Below are positions 1 to 11,586 of a DNA stretch of 64,000 nucleotides, piece after piece; position 1 is the first letter of the stretch, and every line of letters starts with the position of its first letter. A program made the position numbers and the translations under genes. The notes beneath the pieces are model-generated. The model saw only the letters and a list, made by a program, of their open reading frames with translations. It searched no databases and had not been told where the DNA came from. Source of the DNA: Rhodocyclaceae bacterium (GTDB lineage Bacteria > Pseudomonadota > Gammaproteobacteria > Burkholderiales > Rhodocyclaceae); assembly GCA_023150275.1 (NCBI GenBank), contig JAKLLG010000001.1, forward strand, positions 1 through 64,000. Direction: 5' to 3'.

Positions 1-269
1 GCGTTTCTTTCGCAGGGGACGCCGTGGGTGGCCCAGCGGGTGTGGGCGATGCCGGTGTGGCCGGTGGTGTGGGTGGCGGTGACCTGGGCGGTGAGTTCGG
101 CAACGCGGCCGACGGCGCGCAGGCGTTGCAGGGTGCCGGAGGCATCGGGGGCGCCGTTGAGGACGGCGAGGCCGGCGGAGTCGTAGCCGCGGTATTCGAG
201 TTTGCGCAGGCCTTCAAGGAGAACGGGGACAACGTCGCGGGAGGCGACGGCGGAGACAATGCCGCACAT
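1..269 (-). CDS. glmS: Glutamine--fructose-6-phosphate aminotransferase, N-terminal part (cut by window edge)
   Basis: Reverse-strand translation from the ATG at 269 begins [20 protein letters not shown] and continues through [14 protein letters not shown] and HTRWATHG, the hallmark of the class II glutamine amidotransferase domain of GlmS. Cys2 would be the nucleophile that releases ammonia from glutamine. Only about 89 residues are in the window; the isomerase half lies beyond base 1. GlmS makes glucosamine-6-phosphate, the first step to UDP-GlcNAc for peptidoglycan and LPS. It starts 8 bases after the glmU stop on the same strand, so glmU-glmS is one operon. Confidence 0.95.
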   Translation of the reverse strand, partial: MCGIVSAVASRDVVPVLLEGLRKLEYRGYDSAGLAVLNGAPDASGTLQRLRAVGRVAELTAQVTATHTTGHTGIAHTRWATHGVPCERN

Positions 270-277
270 GGTTCAAC

Positions 278-1645
278 TCACTTCTTCGGGGTTTTGACGG
301 GGCGCTGCCAGGACGACACGCTGATCTGCTTCGCTCGCGAGACCGTCAGGGTATCGGGCGGCGCATCCTTGGTCAGCGTGGTGCCGGCACCCAGCGTGGC
401 GCCGCGGCCGACTGTTACCGGCGCCACCAGCTGGGTGTCGGAGCCGATGAAGGCATCATCCTCGATCACCGTCAGGTGCTTGTTGGCACCGTCGTAGTTG
501 CAGGTGATGGTGCCGGCGCCGATATTCACGCGCTCGCCGACCCGGGCATCACCGACGTACGCGAGATGGTTGGCCTTGGACTGCGCGGCGATCTTGCTGT
601 TCTTGACCTCGACGAAGTTGCCGATGTGCACTTCGGCCGCCAGTTCGGTGCCCGGTCGCAAGCGCGCATAGGGTCCGACGATGCAATCCGGGCCGACGCT
701 AGCCTCTTCCAGATGGCTGAATGCAGCGATGCGGGCACCGGGGCCGATGCGCACATTCTTGAGTACGCAGTTGGGTCCGATTTCCACTGCATCGGCGAGC
801 TCGACGCGCCCTTCGAAAACGCAGTTCACATCGATGACAACATCACGGCCGCAGACGAGTTCGCCACGCACATCGAGCCGTGCCGGATCGGCGAGACGCA
901 CGCCGGCTTCGAGCAGGTCACCCGCAATCCGGCCCTGCAGGATGCGTTCGAGTTGGGCAAGCTGCACCTTGCTGTTGACGCCAAGCACCTCCCATTCGCC
1001 ATCGGGATGCGCCGTGTTAACCGGCACGCCCTCCGCGACGGCAGCGGCAATGACATCGGTGAGGTAGTACTCGCCCTGCGCGTTGTCGTTCGACAGGTTG
1101 GCTAGCCAGCCAGCCAGACGCCGGGTTGGAATCGCCATGATTCCGGTATTGATCTCACGAATTTTTATTTCTTCGTCGCTGGCGTCCTTCTGCTCGACGA
1201 TGCGCGTGACACGCCCGGCACCATCGCGCACGATCCGTCCGTAGCCGGTGGGATCTTCAAGCGCAACGGTTAGCACCGCGAGCCCATCCTTCGCTGCCGC
1301 CAGCAAACGACGCAAGGTTTCCGGGCGGGTCAACGGCACATCCCCATAGAGGACCAGGGTAACGCCATCGCCTTCGAGCAGCGGCAGCGCCTGCTGAACC
1401 GCGTGCCCCGTGCCGAGCTGCGGTTCCTGCAGTGCCCAAGCAAGATCGGCATCAGGCAAGGCAGCGCGCACCGCAGCGCCACCGTGGCCATAAACGAGGC
1501 ACAGCCTGGCCGGCAAGAGGCTGCGGGCCGTATCGATGACATGACGCACCAATGCCTTGCCGGCGATCGGATGCAGTACCTTGGGCAGATTCGAATGCAT
1601 GCGCTTGCCCTGCCCGGCAGCGAGAATGACGACGTTCAGATTCAT
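278..1645 (-). CDS. glmU: Bifunctional GlcNAc-1-phosphate uridyltransferase / glucosamine-1-phosphate acetyltransferase
   Basis: The 455-residue protein matches the usual GlmU length. The N-terminal pyrophosphorylase domain opens with [20 protein letters not shown] (the nucleotide-binding signature, residues 6-25). The C-terminal half is a left-handed beta-helix with hexapeptide repeats ending in [24 protein letters not shown], the acetyl-CoA/acetyltransferase region. It acetylates glucosamine-1-phosphate and then uridylylates it to UDP-GlcNAc in the cytoplasm, feeding peptidoglycan and lipid A synthesis. It is immediately upstream of glmS, the enzyme of the same pathway, which explains co-transcription. 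Confidence 0.97.
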   Translation of the reverse strand: MNLNVVILAAGQGKRMHSNLPKVLHPIAGKALVRHVIDTARSLLPARLCLVYGHGGAAVRAALPDADLAWALQEPQLGTGHAVQQALPLLEGDGVTLVLYGDVPLTRPETLRRLLAAAKDGLAVLTVALEDPTGYGRIVRDGAGRVTRIVEQKDASDEEIKIREINTGIMAIPTRRLAGWLANLSNDNAQGEYYLTDVIAAAVAEGVPVNTAHPDGEWEVLGVNSKVQLAQLERILQGRIAGDLLEAGVRLADPARLDVRGELVCGRDVVIDVNCVFEGRVELADAVEIGPNCVLKNVRIGPGARIAAFSHLEEASVGPDCIVGPYARLRPGTELAAEVHIGNFVEVKNSKIAAQSKANHLAYVGDARVGERVNIGAGTITCNYDGANKHLTVIEDDAFIGSDTQLVAPVTVGRGATLGAGTTLTKDAPPDTLTVSRAKQISVSSWQRPVKTPKK

Positions 1646-1716
1646 GAGGGGGATTAAATGAGGATTGGACGAGCGCGCGGCTACGGTGGCTGCGCGGGGG
1701 ATCAGGAATGAAGGGG

Positions 1717-2466
1717 TCAGGCGCTCTTGCGCTCTCCCTGGGCAAGAATTTCGCCGAGCATCTGCTTGCCCTTCGGTGAAACGTACCAGTGCAGGACGTT
1801 CTTGTCGTTGATGCGAGTTTCGATGATGCCGAGGTTCTTGAGCACCGTGAGGCGATTGCTGACGAGTTCGCGGCTGAGACCCGTCTTGTCGGTGAGGCCG
1901 GCGAGATTTCCGTAAACGTAGTTCTCTTCGGCAATGGCGCGCAGGATTTCGACGTCATTGTAGGACAGCGATTCCTTTGCCACCTCGGCCTTAACGGGTT
2001 CGGCAGGCGGCACCGGCGCCTCCTCGCGCAGCACTTGCGGCGCCTCGGTGCGCTGCTGCTTGAGCTGATTGACGTCGCGTCGAACCTGATCCACCTGAGC
2101 CAGCAATTTGTTGGCGGCGTTTTCGAAGAGGCGGCGCGAGGCAACGACGTAGATCAGGCAGAAGCCGGCGAAGACGAAGAAATCGACCGGGCGTGTGCGC
2201 GCGGCCTCAAGCAGATTGCTTGACAGCATGTTCAGAAAAAGCGGCACCGTGAGTGCCGCAATCACGCCCAGGATGGCGTACTTGAATCCGTCGCGCCGGG
2301 ATAACCCACCCTGCTCACCCTGACGATCCGACAGAAAGTAATTGGCGATGCCGCCAAGGATGCCGGCCAGAATCATGATACCGAGCACCATCAGCATGTA
2401 GCCGTCCAGACCGCCGACCATGCCGGTCACCTGCATGGACTTTTGCAATTCCGTGTTCATAATCAC
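1717..2466 (-). CDS. Membrane protein with C-terminal winged-helix domain (YEATS-associated-helix type)
   Basis: 249 residues. Three hydrophobic segments are visible at about 22-45, 62-82 and 93-111. A predicted coiled coil ([18 protein letters not shown], about 119-136) and an Ala/Pro/Glu-rich linker follow. The C-terminal 85 residues look like a MarR/ArsR-style winged helix ([20 protein letters not shown], then a wing ending in [12 protein letters not shown]). I recall proteins of this architecture being named 'YEATS-associated helix-containing protein', but that label is from memory. A membrane-tethered DNA-binding or protein-binding sensor is the inference; no ligand or target can be read. 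Start may be 2466 or 2460 (second Met). It lies between glmU and the gltBD terminator, so it probably has its own promoter. Confidence 0.7.
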   Translation of the reverse strand: MIMNTELQKSMQVTGMVGGLDGYMLMVLGIMILAGILGGIANYFLSDRQGEQGGLSRRDGFKYAILGVIAALTVPLFLNMLSSNLLEAARTRPVDFFVFAGFCLIYVVASRRLFENAANKLLAQVDQVRRDVNQLKQQRTEAPQVLREEAPVPPAEPVKAEVAKESLSYNDVEILRAIAEENYVYGNLAGLTDKTGLSRELVSNRLTVLKNLGIIETRINDKNVLHWYVSPKGKQMLGEILAQGERKSA

Positions 2467-2514
2467 CCTCCCCGGCCAGCGTAGCCGACACTATGCCACA
2501 AGGGCGTCGACGGC

Positions 2515-2554
2515 AAAAGAAAAACCCCGCTGCGGGCAGGCCGGAGCGGGGTTT
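2515..2554 (-). terminator. Rho-independent terminator after gltD
   Basis: A 10-bp perfect stem (2522-2531 paired with 2545-2554, AAACCCCGCT/AGCGGGGTTT) is flanked on its left by an A-rich run (2515-2524), which reads as a U-tract on the minus strand. It sits about 30 bases past the gltD stop and so ends the gltBD transcript. Confidence 0.85.
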
Positions 2555-2583
2555 GCAGGGCTGGCCGAGAGCCACTCACGAGG

Positions 2584-4050
2584 TCAGCGCGGTAGTTCGG
2601 ATTGGCCCATCAGGAAAGCGTCAACTTCTCGCGCGCATTGGCGGCCTTCGCGGATCGCCCAGACGACCAAGCTCTGCCCGCGGCGCACGTCGCCGGCGGC
2701 ATAGACCTTGGCGACGTTGGTAGCGTAGCAGCCGTCACCATCGGTGCTCGCCTTGGCATTGGCGCGCGCATCCTTGTCGATGCCGAAAGCGTCGAGCAGA
2801 GCGCCGACCGGATTGGTGAAGCCCATCGCCAAGAAGACGTAGTCGGCCGGCAGTTGGAATTCCGAACCAGCGACCTCGCTCATCTTGCCATCCTTCCACT
2901 CGACGCGGACGGCCTTGAGCGCCTTGATGCCGCCCTTGCCGTCGCCGACCAGTTCCTTGGTCGCCACCGCGAAGTCGCGCGCTACGCCCTCCTCGTGCGA
3001 GGACGAGGTGCGCAGCTTGTACGGCCAGTACGGCCAGGTCAGCGCCTTGTTTTCCTCTTCCGGCGGCATCGGCATCAGTTCGAATTGGGTCACCGAGGCG
3101 GCACCGTGGCGATTCGAGGTGCCAACGCAGTCGGAGCCGGTATCGCCGCCGCCGATGACGATGACGTGCTTGCCCTTGACGTTGATCGGGTTGGCGCCGT
3201 CGCCGGCGACTTCCTTGTTCTGCGGGATCAGGAATTCGAGCGCGGCGTAGGTGCCCTTGAGTTCGCGGCCCGGGATCGGCAGATCGCGCGGCACTTCCGA
3301 ACCGGCGGCGAGGATCACGGCGTCGAAGTCTTTCTTGAGCTGCTCCGCGGAGATGACTTCGGCGGCGTCGTTGATGATGCCGGCCGGCGCATCCTTGGTA
3401 GCGATGGCGACCTTGGTGCGGAAGGTCACGCCTTCGGCTTCCATCTGCTGCATGCGGCGGTCGATGATCGCCTTGTCGAGCTTGAAGTCTGGGATGCCGT
3501 AGCGGAGCAGACCGCCGATGCGGCTGTTCTTCTCGAACACCGTCACGTCATGGCCGGCGCGTGCCAGTTGCTGTGCAGCGGCGAGACCCGCCGGGCCGGA
3601 GCCGACGATGGCGACCTTCTTGCCGGTCTTCTGCGCGGCGACCTGCGGCGTAACCCAGCCGTTCTCCCAGCCGGTGTCGATGATGAAGTGCTCGATCGAC
3701 TTGATGCCCACCGGTGCGACGTTGATGTTCAGTGTGCACGCCGCCTCGCAGGGCGCCGGGCAGATGCGGCCGGTGAATTCCGGGAAATTGTTGGTCGAGT
3801 GCAGCACTTCCAGCGCCTGCCGGAAGTTGCCGCGAAAGACCAGATCGTTCCAGTCCGGAATGATGTTGTTGACCGGGCAGCCGGTATTGCAGAACGGAAC
3901 GCCGCAGTCCATGCAACGCGCGCCCTGCACCTTGGCATCCTCATCCGACAGACGGACAACGAACTCCTTGTAGTGCTTGACGCGCGCGTCGACCGGCTCA
4001 TAGGCCTCGGAGAGGCGCTGGAATTCGAGGAATCCGGTGATCTTTCCCAT
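2584..4050 (-). CDS. gltD: Glutamate synthase (NADPH) small subunit
   Basis: Start chosen at the ATG at 4050 ([12 protein letters not shown]), as in homologues; the frame stays open further upstream only inside gltB. 488 residues. The N-terminal ferredoxin-like part carries cysteine clusters ([17 protein letters not shown] and [12 protein letters not shown]) for 4Fe-4S centres. The FAD motif [17 protein letters not shown] follows, then a NADPH-binding GGGDTGSDC. It passes electrons from NADPH to the large subunit for conversion of 2-oxoglutarate plus glutamine to two glutamates. It starts 1 base after the gltB stop, implying translational coupling, and is followed by a clear terminator. Confidence 0.97.
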   Translation of the reverse strand: MGKITGFLEFQRLSEAYEPVDARVKHYKEFVVRLSDEDAKVQGARCMDCGVPFCNTGCPVNNIIPDWNDLVFRGNFRQALEVLHSTNNFPEFTGRICPAPCEAACTLNINVAPVGIKSIEHFIIDTGWENGWVTPQVAAQKTGKKVAIVGSGPAGLAAAQQLARAGHDVTVFEKNSRIGGLLRYGIPDFKLDKAIIDRRMQQMEAEGVTFRTKVAIATKDAPAGIINDAAEVISAEQLKKDFDAVILAAGSEVPRDLPIPGRELKGTYAALEFLIPQNKEVAGDGANPINVKGKHVIVIGGGDTGSDCVGTSNRHGAASVTQFELMPMPPEEENKALTWPYWPYKLRTSSSHEEGVARDFAVATKELVGDGKGGIKALKAVRVEWKDGKMSEVAGSEFQLPADYVFLAMGFTNPVGALLDAFGIDKDARANAKASTDGDGCYATNVAKVYAAGDVRRGQSLVVWAIREGRQCAREVDAFLMGQSELPR

Positions 4051-4051
4051 T

Positions 4052-7000
4052 TTAGGCAGCTTCCTTCTTCTGCGGCTGCGCGGCCATTTCGGTGAGCGCG
4101 CGCTTGTATTCGTGCGGATAGACTTTGACGAACTTCTCGCGATAGGCGTCCCAGTTGGCAAGGATGCCTTGCGCGGTAGCGCTGCCGGTCAGCTCGGCGT
4201 GGCGCTTGACGAGATCTTTCAACTGTTCCTCGTCGGACATGCCGCGATGCATCGCTTCCTTGGCCTGGCTGGCCGCCGGCAGGACTTTCTCAAGTGCCAC
4301 CTGCGCGAGGTTGCAGCGGTTCTTGAAGCTGCCGTCCTCGTCGAGCACGTAGGCGATGCCGCCCGACATGCCGGCCGCGAAGTTGCGGCCGGTGTTGCCG
4401 AGCACGACCACAGTGCCGCCGGTCATGTATTCGCAGCCGTGGTCGCCGACGCCCTCGACCACTGCCGTGGCGCCGGAGTTGCGCACGCAGAAGCGCTCGC
4501 CGCCGACACCGGCGAAGAACGATTCTCCTTCGGTGGCGCCGTACATGACGGTGTTGCCGACGATGATGTTCTGCGTCGTGACGCCGCGGAAGTCACCCGC
4601 CGGCTTGATGACGATGCGGCCGCCGGAGAGGCCCTTGCCCACGTAGTCGTTGCCTTCACCCGTGAGCTCGATGGCGACGCCCTTGGCGAGGAAGGCACCG
4701 AAGCTCTGGCCGGCAGTGCCGGTCAGCTTGATATCGATGGTGCCGTCCGGCAGGCCGGCGTGGCCGTAACGCTTGGCCACTTCGCCCGAGAGCATGGTGC
4801 CGGCGGTGCGGTTCACGTTCTTGATCGGCAGTTCGATGGTGACCTTCTGGCCCTTTTCGAGGGCCGGCTTGGCCAGCTCGATGAACTTCAGGTCGAGCGC
4901 CTTCGAAAGGCCGTGATCCTGCGTTTCGGCATGCAGGCGCGGCACGCTGGCCGGCACGGCCGGCTGGTGGAAGATCTTCGAGAAATCGAGACCCTTCGCC
5001 TTCCAGTGTTCGATGCCGGCGCGCATGTCAAGCAGATCGGCACGGCCGATCAGGTCGTCGAACTTGCGGATGCCGAGTTCGGCCATGATCGCGCGCACTT
5101 CGTCGGCGACGAAGAAGAAGTAGTTCACGACATGCTCGGGCTGGCCGGAGAAGCGCTGGCGCAACACCGGGTCCTGCGTGGCGACGCCGACCGGGCAGGT
5201 GTTCAGGTGGCACTTGCGCATCATGACGCAGCCTTCGACAACCAGCGGCGCAGTGGCGAAACCGAACTCGTCGGCGCCGAGCAGTGCGCCGATGACGACG
5301 TCGCGACCGGTCTTCATCTGGCCATCGACCTGCACGCGGATACGGCCTCGCAGCTGGTTCAGCACCAGCGTCTGCTGGGTCTCGGCGAGGCCCAGTTCCC
5401 ACGGTGTACCGGCGTGCTTGATCGACGACAAGGGCGAAGCACCCGTGCCGCCGTCGTAACCGGCGATCACGACGTGGTCAGCCTTGGCCTTGGAGACGCC
5501 GGCGGCAACGGTGCCGACACCGACTTCGGACACCAGCTTGACCGAGATCGAAGCGACCGGGTTGGCATTCTTCAGGTCATGGATCAACTGTGCCAGATCT
5601 TCGATCGAATAGATGTCATGGTGCGGCGGCGGCGAAATCAAACCGACGCCCGGCACCGAGTGACGCAGGAAGCCGATGTACTCGGAAACCTTGTGGCCGG
5701 GCAGCTGGCCGCCCTCGCCGGGCTTCGCGCCCTGCGCCATCTTGATCTGGATCTGGTCGGCATTGACCAGATATTCGGCAGTGACGCCGAAGCGGCCCGA
5801 GGCGACCTGCTTGATCGCGGAACGCAGCGAATCGCCTTCCTTGAACTCGTAGTCGCGTTCGATGCGCGAGGCACCGACGACATCGGACAGCTTCTGCCCG
5901 GCCTTGAGCGGCTGGAAGCGCTTGGCATCCTCACCGCCTTCGCCGGTGTTCGACTTGCCGCCGATGCGGTTCATCGCGATGGCCAGCGTGGTGTGCGCTT
6001 CGGTCGAGATCGAGCCGAGCGACATGGCGCCGGTGGCGAAGCGCTTGACGATTTCCTTGGCCGATTCGACTTCTTCCAGCGGCACCGGCGTGGCGGCCTT
6101 CCTGAACTCGAACAGGCCGCGCAGCGTCAGGTGGCGCTTGCTCTGGTCGTTGATGATCGCGGCGTATTCCTTGTAGGTCTTCGCCTCGCCCGAACGCGTC
6201 GCATGCTGCAGCTTGGCGATGGCGTCCGGCGTCCACATGTGGTCCTCGCCGCGCACGCGGTAGGCGTACTCGCCGCCGGCTTCGAGCATGTCGGCCAGCA
6301 CCGGGTCGGCGCTGAAGGCCTTCCTGTGCGTGCGGATGGCTTCCTCGGCAACCTCGAAGACGCCGATGCCCTCGATGTTCGACGGCGTGCCGGTGAAGTA
6401 CTTCTCGACGAAGTCCTTCTTCAGGCCGATGGCTTCGAAGATCTGCGAGCCGGTATAGGACATGTAGGTCGAGATGCCCATCTTGGACATGACCTTGCAC
6501 AGGCCCTTGCTGATCGCCTTGATGAAGTTCTTTTCGAACTTGGCGGCCTTCTCGGCATCGCCGTGCGCGAGCTCGCGCAGCGTTTCCAGCGCCAGGTACG
6601 GATGCACGGCTTCGGCACCGTAGCCGCCGAGCAGCGCGAAGTGATGCACTTCACGCGCCGAACCGGTCTCGACGACGAGGCCGGTCGAGGTGCGCAGGCC
6701 TTCCTTGACCAGGTGCTGGTGCACCGCCGAAGTGGCGAGCAGCGCCGGGATGGCGACACTGTCGGCATCCAGCTTGCGATCCGAGATGATCAGGATGTTG
6801 GCGCCCGAACGCACGGCGTCTTCGGCGTGCGAGACGAGCGAGGCGAGACGCGCCTCGACGCCTTCCTTGCCCCAGGCGACCGGATAGCAGATGTCCAGTT
6901 CCTGCGAGCGGAACTTGCCGCCGGTGTACTTCTCGATGTGGCGCACCTTCTGGATGTCGTCGAAGGACAGCACCGGCTGCGACACTTCCAGGCGGATCGG

Positions 7001-8701
7001 CGGGTTGATGTCGGAGATGTTGAGCAGGTTCGGCTTCGGGCCGACGAAGGAGACGACCGACATGACCAGTTCCTCGCGGATCGGGTCGATCGGCGGGTTC
7101 GTGACCTGCGCGAACAGTTGCTTGAAGTAGTTGTAGAAGACCTTGTCCTTGGACGACAGCACCGGCAGCGCCGAATCGTTGCCCATCGAACCGGTGGCTT
7201 CCTCGCCGTTGGCAGCCATCGGTTCGAGGATGAACTTGATGTCTTCCTGCGAGTAGCCGAAGGCCTGCTGGCGGTCGAGCAGCGAGACGACGGAATCTTC
7301 CTTGGACTCGGAGACGACCGGCAGCTCGTCGAGCTTGATGCGGATCTTCTCGATCCACTCGCGGTACGGCTTGGCGTTGGCGAGCGAATCCTTGAGTTCC
7401 TTGTCGTCGATGATGCGACCCTGATCCATGTCGATCAGGAACATCTTGCCCGGCTGCAGGCGCCATTTCTTGACGATCTTCTTCTCCGGAATCGGCAGCA
7501 CGCCGGACTCCGAGGCCATGACCACGAGGTCGTCATCGGTGACGAGGTAGCGCGCCGGGCGCAGGCCGTTGCGGTCGAGCGTGGCGCCGATCTGGCGGCC
7601 GTCGGTGAAGGCCACCGCGGCGGGGCCGTCCCACGGCTCCATCATCGCCGCATGGTATTCGTAGAAGGCGCGACGCTTCTCGTCCATGGTGGTGTGCTTT
7701 TCCCAGGCTTCCGGGATCATCAGCATCATCGCCTGGGCCATCGAGTAGCCGCCCATGACCAGCAGTTCGAGCGCGTTGTCGAACGAGGCCGAGTCGGACT
7801 GGCCGGGATAGTGCAGCGGCCAGATCTTGTCGAGGTCGGCGCCGAGGATCGGCGAGGAGATCGCCTTCTCGCGCGCCTTGAACCAGTTGACGTTGCCCTG
7901 CAGCGTGTTGATCTCGCCGTTGTGCGCAATCATGCGGAACGGGTGGGCGAGGTGCCAGCTCGGGAAGGTGTTGGTCGAGAAACGCTGGTGCACGAGCGCC
8001 AGCGCCGAGGTGCAGCGCGCGTCCTGCAGGTCGAGGAAGTACTCGCCAACCTGGTCGGCCAGCAGCAGGCCCTTGTAGACGATGGTGCGCGCCGAGAAGG
8101 AGGTGACGTAGAACTCCTTGCTGTGGGCCAGCTTGAGCGACTTGATGGCATTCGCCGAGTGACGGCGGATGACGTAGAGCTTGCGCTCGAGCGCATCGGT
8201 GACGAAGACGTCCGGGCCGCGGCCGACGAAGATCTGGCGGATGACCGGCTCGGCGGCCTTGACCGTCGGCGACATCGGCATCGTGCGCGAGACCGGCACA
8301 TCGCGCCAGCCGAGGACGACCTGGCCTTCGGCCTTGACCGAACGCTCGATTTCCTCCTCGCAGGCGACGCGGCTGGCGGCTTCCTGCGGCAGGAAACACA
8401 TGCCGACGCCGTACTCGCCGGCCGGCGGCAGGTTGACGCCCTGCTTGGCCATTTCCTCGCGGAAGAACTGGTCGGGAATCTGGATCAGCAGACCGGCGCC
8501 GTCACCCATCAGCGGGTCGGCACCGACAGCACCGCGGTGATCCAGGTTTTTCAGGATCAGCAGGCCCTGCTCGACGATCGAGTGGCTTTTCTGCCCCTTG
8601 ACGTGGGCAACGAAACCCACGCCACAGGCGTCGTGTTCGTTGGCGGGGTCGTACAGACCCTGCCGGTCAGGTACTGCCTGCTGCACAGCGTTTTCCATCA
8701 C
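4052..8701 (-). CDS. gltB: Glutamate synthase (NADPH) large subunit
   Basis: 1549 residues, normal for the proteobacterial alpha subunit. After a propeptide of about 25 residues, [10 protein letters not shown] gives the catalytic Cys of the class II amidotransferase domain, exposed by self-cleavage. The central and FMN-binding synthase domains follow ([22 protein letters not shown]), with the 3Fe-4S cluster cysteines in [15 protein letters not shown]. The C-terminal GXGXG-type beta-helix ends the protein. The first codon is GTG at 8701 with an ATG at 8698. The upstream GAGGA is 7 bases from the GTG and 10 from the ATG, so either may be used. Its leader contains an intrinsic terminator (see 8758-8782). 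Confidence 0.97.
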   Translation of the reverse strand: MMENAVQQAVPDRQGLYDPANEHDACGVGFVAHVKGQKSHSIVEQGLLILKNLDHRGAVGADPLMGDGAGLLIQIPDQFFREEMAKQGVNLPPAGEYGVGMCFLPQEAASRVACEEEIERSVKAEGQVVLGWRDVPVSRTMPMSPTVKAAEPVIRQIFVGRGPDVFVTDALERKLYVIRRHSANAIKSLKLAHSKEFYVTSFSARTIVYKGLLLADQVGEYFLDLQDARCTSALALVHQRFSTNTFPSWHLAHPFRMIAHNGEINTLQGNVNWFKAREKAISSPILGADLDKIWPLHYPGQSDSASFDNALELLVMGGYSMAQAMMLMIPEAWEKHTTMDEKRRAFYEYHAAMMEPWDGPAAVAFTDGRQIGATLDRNGLRPARYLVTDDDLVVMASESGVLPIPEKKIVKKWRLQPGKMFLIDMDQGRIIDDKELKDSLANAKPYREWIEKIRIKLDELPVVSESKEDSVVSLLDRQQAFGYSQEDIKFILEPMAANGEEATGSMGNDSALPVLSSKDKVFYNYFKQLFAQVTNPPIDPIREELVMSVVSFVGPKPNLLNISDINPPIRLEVSQPVLSFDDIQKVRHIEKYTGGKFRSQELDICYPVAWGKEGVEARLASLVSHAEDAVRSGANILIISDRKLDADSVAIPALLATSAVHQHLVKEGLRTSTGLVVETGSAREVHHFALLGGYGAEAVHPYLALETLRELAHGDAEKAAKFEKNFIKAISKGLCKVMSKMGISTYMSYTGSQIFEAIGLKKDFVEKYFTGTPSNIEGIGVFEVAEEAIRTHRKAFSADPVLADMLEAGGEYAYRVRGEDHMWTPDAIAKLQHATRSGEAKTYKEYAAIINDQSKRHLTLRGLFEFRKAATPVPLEEVESAKEIVKRFATGAMSLGSISTEAHTTLAIAMNRIGGKSNTGEGGEDAKRFQPLKAGQKLSDVVGASRIERDYEFKEGDSLRSAIKQVASGRFGVTAEYLVNADQIQIKMAQGAKPGEGGQLPGHKVSEYIGFLRHSVPGVGLISPPPHHDIYSIEDLAQLIHDLKNANPVASISVKLVSEVGVGTVAAGVSKAKADHVVIAGYDGGTGASPLSSIKHAGTPWELGLAETQQTLVLNQLRGRIRVQVDGQMKTGRDVVIGALLGADEFGFATAPLVVEGCVMMRKCHLNTCPVGVATQDPVLRQRFSGQPEHVVNYFFFVADEVRAIMAELGIRKFDDLIGRADLLDMRAGIEHWKAKGLDFSKIFHQPAVPASVPRLHAETQDHGLSKALDLKFIELAKPALEKGQKVTIELPIKNVNRTAGTMLSGEVAKRYGHAGLPDGTIDIKLTGTAGQSFGAFLAKGVAIELTGEGNDYVGKGLSGGRIVIKPAGDFRGVTTQNIIVGNTVMYGATEGESFFAGVGGERFCVRNSGATAVVEGVGDHGCEYMTGGTVVVLGNTGRNFAAGMSGGIAYVLDEDGSFKNRCNLAQVALEKVLPAASQAKEAMHRGMSDEEQLKDLVKRHAELTGSATAQGILANWDAYREKFVKVYPHEYKRALTEMAAQPQKKEAA

Positions 8702-8757
8702 GCTTGGTTCCTCAGTAAATCAAGGCGCGGCGCGGCCAAGCCGACGCGCCAGACGGC

Positions 8758-8782
8758 AAAAAAGCCGGCGCGGTGCCGGCTT
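8758..8782 (-). terminator. Intrinsic terminator between dgt and gltB (dgt end or gltB leader)
   Basis: Perfect 8-bp stem AAGCCGGC (8762-8769) / GCCGGCTT (8775-8782) with a 5-base loop. It is followed on the minus strand by six U residues (A run at 8758-8763). It is oriented to stop leftward transcripts. It can end the aroK-aroB-dgt message, but it also lies downstream of the best-looking gltB promoter (8806-8834), so it may act inside the gltB leader. Confidence 0.85.
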
Positions 8783-8805
8783 GCGGAATTTTTGGGCGAC
8801 TGCGG

Positions 8806-8834
8806 AATATACAGGTTAACCCGTGCGGGTTCAA
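8806..8834 (-). promoter_or_regulatory. Predicted sigma-70 promoter for gltBD
   Basis: On the minus strand TTGAAC (8829-8834) is followed after exactly 17 bases by TATATT (8806-8811), a good -35/-10 pair. Transcription would begin near 8799, giving a leader of about 98 bases to gltB. The leader would contain the hairpin plus U-tract at 8758-8782. The promoter is a prediction from consensus only. Confidence 0.55.
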
Positions 8835-8871
8835 GGCGTTGCAGTACGTTCGCAGAGACCTGCCGGTGGCG

Positions 8872-9987
8872 TCAGATCTCTCCGACCGCGAAAAGGCGGC
8901 GATGTTCCTTCATCGCATAGCGGTCGGTCATTCCGGCGATATAGTCCGCCACTGAGCGTGGCTGGTTCACGTTGCGCTGGTACTGCGGGGGCAGCAGGCG
9001 CGGGTCAGACAGGAATGCACCAAAAAGATCGCCGATAATCCGCCGCGCCTTGTTCGTCATCCGCAACACCTGATAGTGACGATACAGGTTGGTCCGAAGG
9101 AAACGCTTCAACTCGCGGTTCTCTTCCGCAAGGCGCGACGAGAATGCGGCAAGCGGAGGACATCCACGCAGTTGGTCGAGGCCATCAGGAGCGTGGCGAT
9201 CCACATTTGCGGCTGTTGTCTCGATCAAGTCGCAAACGAGGGTGTTGATCATTCGGCGTACGGTTTCGTGGATCAGACGGCGATCGCGAAGCCCAGGATA
9301 TTCCTCTTCCACCGCGGCAACATGGCTCGCGAACAGACCGACTTCACGAAGCTGTTCGAGCGTGATCAACCCGGAACGCAAACCATCGTCGACATCGTGA
9401 TTGTTGTAGGCGATTTCGTCCGCCAGATTGCAAATCTGCGCCTCAAGCGAAGGCTGCCGCTGCGAAAGAAAGCGCTCGCCGACATCGCCAAGCAGGCGCG
9501 CCTTTTCTAGCGAGCAGTGCTTGACGATTCCTTCGCGCGTTTCGAATGTCAGGTTGAGGCCGTCGAATGTGGCGTAGCGCTCTTCAAGCTTGTCGACGAT
9601 GCGCAGGCTTTGCAGGTTGTGCTCGAAGCCCCCATGGTCGCGCATGCAGTCATTCAAGGCATCCTGACCGGCATGGCCGAACGGCGTATGGCCCAGGTCG
9701 TGAGCCAGAGCGACGGCCTCCGCAAGATCTTCGTTCAGGTGCAGCGCGCGGCAGATGCCACGGGCGATCTGCGCGACTTCGATGCTGTGCGTCAGTCGTG
9801 TCCGGAAGAGATCGCCTTCGTGGTTAACAAAAACCTGTGTCTTGTATTCGAGGCGCCGAAAAGCGGTCGAGTGGATGATGCGGTCGCGATCACGCTGGAA
9901 GTCGCTGCGCAGCGAAGGCTTCGGCTCAAGCAGCCGACGACCACGCGAGGAAGAATCGCTGGCTGCGTACGGCGCAAGTTCAGCCAT
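8872..9987 (-). CDS. dgt: Deoxyguanosinetriphosphate triphosphohydrolase-like HD-domain protein
   Basis: Start set at the ATG at 9987 ([11 protein letters not shown]). The longer frame upstream lies inside aroB. 371 residues. The HD-superfamily metal ligands are visible: [14 protein letters not shown], then [14 protein letters not shown], and later [16 protein letters not shown]. Preceding [15 protein letters not shown] is the nucleotide-side signature of dGTPases. It hydrolyses dNTPs to deoxynucleosides and triphosphate, controlling dNTP pools. It overlaps the aroB stop by 8 bases, so it is the third gene of an aroK-aroB-dgt operon. The shorter 'dgt-like type 2' subfamily is the better fit than E. 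coli Dgt. Confidence 0.92.
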   Translation of the reverse strand: MAELAPYAASDSSSRGRRLLEPKPSLRSDFQRDRDRIIHSTAFRRLEYKTQVFVNHEGDLFRTRLTHSIEVAQIARGICRALHLNEDLAEAVALAHDLGHTPFGHAGQDALNDCMRDHGGFEHNLQSLRIVDKLEERYATFDGLNLTFETREGIVKHCSLEKARLLGDVGERFLSQRQPSLEAQICNLADEIAYNNHDVDDGLRSGLITLEQLREVGLFASHVAAVEEEYPGLRDRRLIHETVRRMINTLVCDLIETTAANVDRHAPDGLDQLRGCPPLAAFSSRLAEENRELKRFLRTNLYRHYQVLRMTNKARRIIGDLFGAFLSDPRLLPPQYQRNVNQPRSVADYIAGMTDRYAMKEHRRLFAVGEI

Positions 9988-11068
9988 CGGCGAGGCGCCC
10001 CGCGATCGCGCCGGCAATCTGGTCCTCGGTGGCGACGTCGCTAACAACGGCATTGCCGACTGAACGAAGAAGGACCAGGCGCAGGCGCCCGTCTTCGACT
10101 TTCTTGTCGTGCCGCATCAGTTCAATGTATTTGTTGATACCTAATCTGGGGCCGGTCACGGGGAGGCCAGCCCGCAAAAACAACGCTTCGATACGAGCAA
10201 CATCCCTGGCGGCAATCCAGCCAAGTGTTGCGGACAACTCTGCTGCCATCATCGTGCCAGCTGCAACGGCTTCACCGTGCAACCAGTTGCCGTAGCCAAC
10301 GCCAGTCTCGATCGCGTGGCCAAACGTATGGCCCAGATTAAGGAGCGCACGCTCTCCTGTTTCGCGCTCGTCAGCAGCGACAATCTCTGCCTTGGTCGCG
10401 CACGATCGATAAATTGCCTCCGTCAGCGCATCGGCATCGCGTGCCAACAGACGCTCAAGGTTCTGCTCCAGCCATTCGAGGAAAGGAATGTCGCGGATCA
10501 GCCCGTACTTGATTACCTCGGCAAGGCCTCCGCGCAGTTCCCTGTCCGGTAGCGTATTTAACGTTTCTGTATCTGCGACGACCAGCCGCGGTTGATGAAA
10601 CGCGCCAATCATGTTCTTGCCAAGCGGATGGTTGATCGCCGTCTTTCCGCCCACTGACGAGTCAACTTGAGCAAGCAAGGTCGTCGGCACCTGGATGAAG
10701 GGCATTCCTCGCTGATAGCAAGCCGCGGCAAAGCCGCCCATGTCGCCGATGACGCCGCCCCCCAGAGCAATCAGCGTTGTCGTGCGTTCGCATCGTGTCG
10801 ACAACATAGCGTTAAATATTTGATTGAGCGTCACCCAGTTTTTGTATTGCTCGCCATCCGGAATTGCGCACGACAGGCAGGTTACGCCAGCGTTCTCAAG
10901 CGTATGCGTCAGCTGCTGAAGATAGAGTGGAGCGACGGTCGTATTTGTTACTATCAGCGTATTGCGCCTTAGCAAATGCGGAACGATCAGCTCGGCGCAA
11001 CGCAACAATCCAGAGCCTATATGAATCGGATAACTACGGCTGTCAAGACTTACCTTCAATGACTGCAT
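9980..11068 (-). CDS. aroB: 3-dehydroquinate synthase
   Basis: 362 residues, the standard length. Recognisable are the NAD-binding stretch [20 protein letters not shown] and the substrate/Zn region ([20 protein letters not shown], later [11 protein letters not shown] and LHGEAVAAG), in which Glu and two His residues bind the metal. It converts DAHP to 3-dehydroquinate, step 2 of the shikimate pathway. It overlaps aroK by 13 bases and dgt by 8, so translation is probably coupled across the three genes. Confidence 0.97.
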   Translation of the reverse strand: MQSLKVSLDSRSYPIHIGSGLLRCAELIVPHLLRRNTLIVTNTTVAPLYLQQLTHTLENAGVTCLSCAIPDGEQYKNWVTLNQIFNAMLSTRCERTTTLIALGGGVIGDMGGFAAACYQRGMPFIQVPTTLLAQVDSSVGGKTAINHPLGKNMIGAFHQPRLVVADTETLNTLPDRELRGGLAEVIKYGLIRDIPFLEWLEQNLERLLARDADALTEAIYRSCATKAEIVAADERETGERALLNLGHTFGHAIETGVGYGNWLHGEAVAAGTMMAAELSATLGWIAARDVARIEALFLRAGLPVTGPRLGINKYIELMRHDKKVEDGRLRLVLLRSVGNAVVSDVATEDQIAGAIAGRLADG

Positions 11069-11586
11069 CGATTGTCCAGTTCACTCATTATCTGCTGAAT
11101 CGTCGAGTTGGTATTGCTACGGTTCCCATCAACAACGATGTCCGCCACCCCTTCGTACAAGGGACCTCGTTCGGCGAGCAGATCTTTCAAGCGCCCGAAG
11201 GGGTCCGGAACTTGAAGCAATGGGCGGTTTCGATCATGCCGAGTTCGCTCGAAGAGCTGGATAGGTGAGACGCTGAGGTAAACCACGATGCCGTTTTTCC
11301 GCAGACAGTCTCGGTTCTTCTCTGCAAGCACCGCACCCCCGCCTGTAGCCAAAACAACGTTACGCAATCGGGTCAGCTCTTCGATCATCTGGGTTTCACG
11401 CCTGCGAAAACCTGTTTCACCTTCGACTTCAAAGATTATCGGGATGGGAACCCCGGTTCTCGCCACAATTTCGTGGTCGGTATCGAAAAACTGCCAGCCC
11501 AGACGCCTAGCTAAAGTGCGCCCTACGGTCGTTTTCCCGGCACCCATAAGTCCCACGAGATAGATGTTTTTGCATTTTTCTTGCAC
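11056..11586 (-). CDS. aroK: Shikimate kinase
   Basis: 176 residues beginning with GTG at 11586. The Walker A motif is GLMGAGKTT (residues 12-20). [12 protein letters not shown] holds the shikimate-binding Asp, GETGFRRRE the second substrate motif, and LATGGGAVL the GGG motif. It phosphorylates shikimate with ATP. No Shine-Dalgarno is visible before the GTG, and a TAAAAT hexamer ends six bases upstream of it, so the message could be leaderless. The aroK-aroB pair directly after pilQ is a classic proteobacterial arrangement. Confidence 0.95.
   Translation of the reverse strand: MQEKCKNIYLVGLMGAGKTTVGRTLARRLGWQFFDTDHEIVARTGVPIPIIFEVEGETGFRRRETQMIEELTRLRNVVLATGGGAVLAEKNRDCLRKNGIVVYLSVSPIQLFERTRHDRNRPLLQVPDPFGRLKDLLAERGPLYEGVADIVVDGNRSNTNSTIQQIMSELDNRCSH

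Noticed and set aside
2602..4095. 497-residue frame antisense to gltD
   Set aside because: Low-complexity shadow ORF; gltD has all family motifs.
4037..8920. 1627-residue open frame on the plus strand antisense to gltB
   Set aside because: It mirrors the GC-rich codon pattern of gltB, has long repetitive Arg/His/Asp/Leu composition with no domain, and gltB itself is unmistakable.
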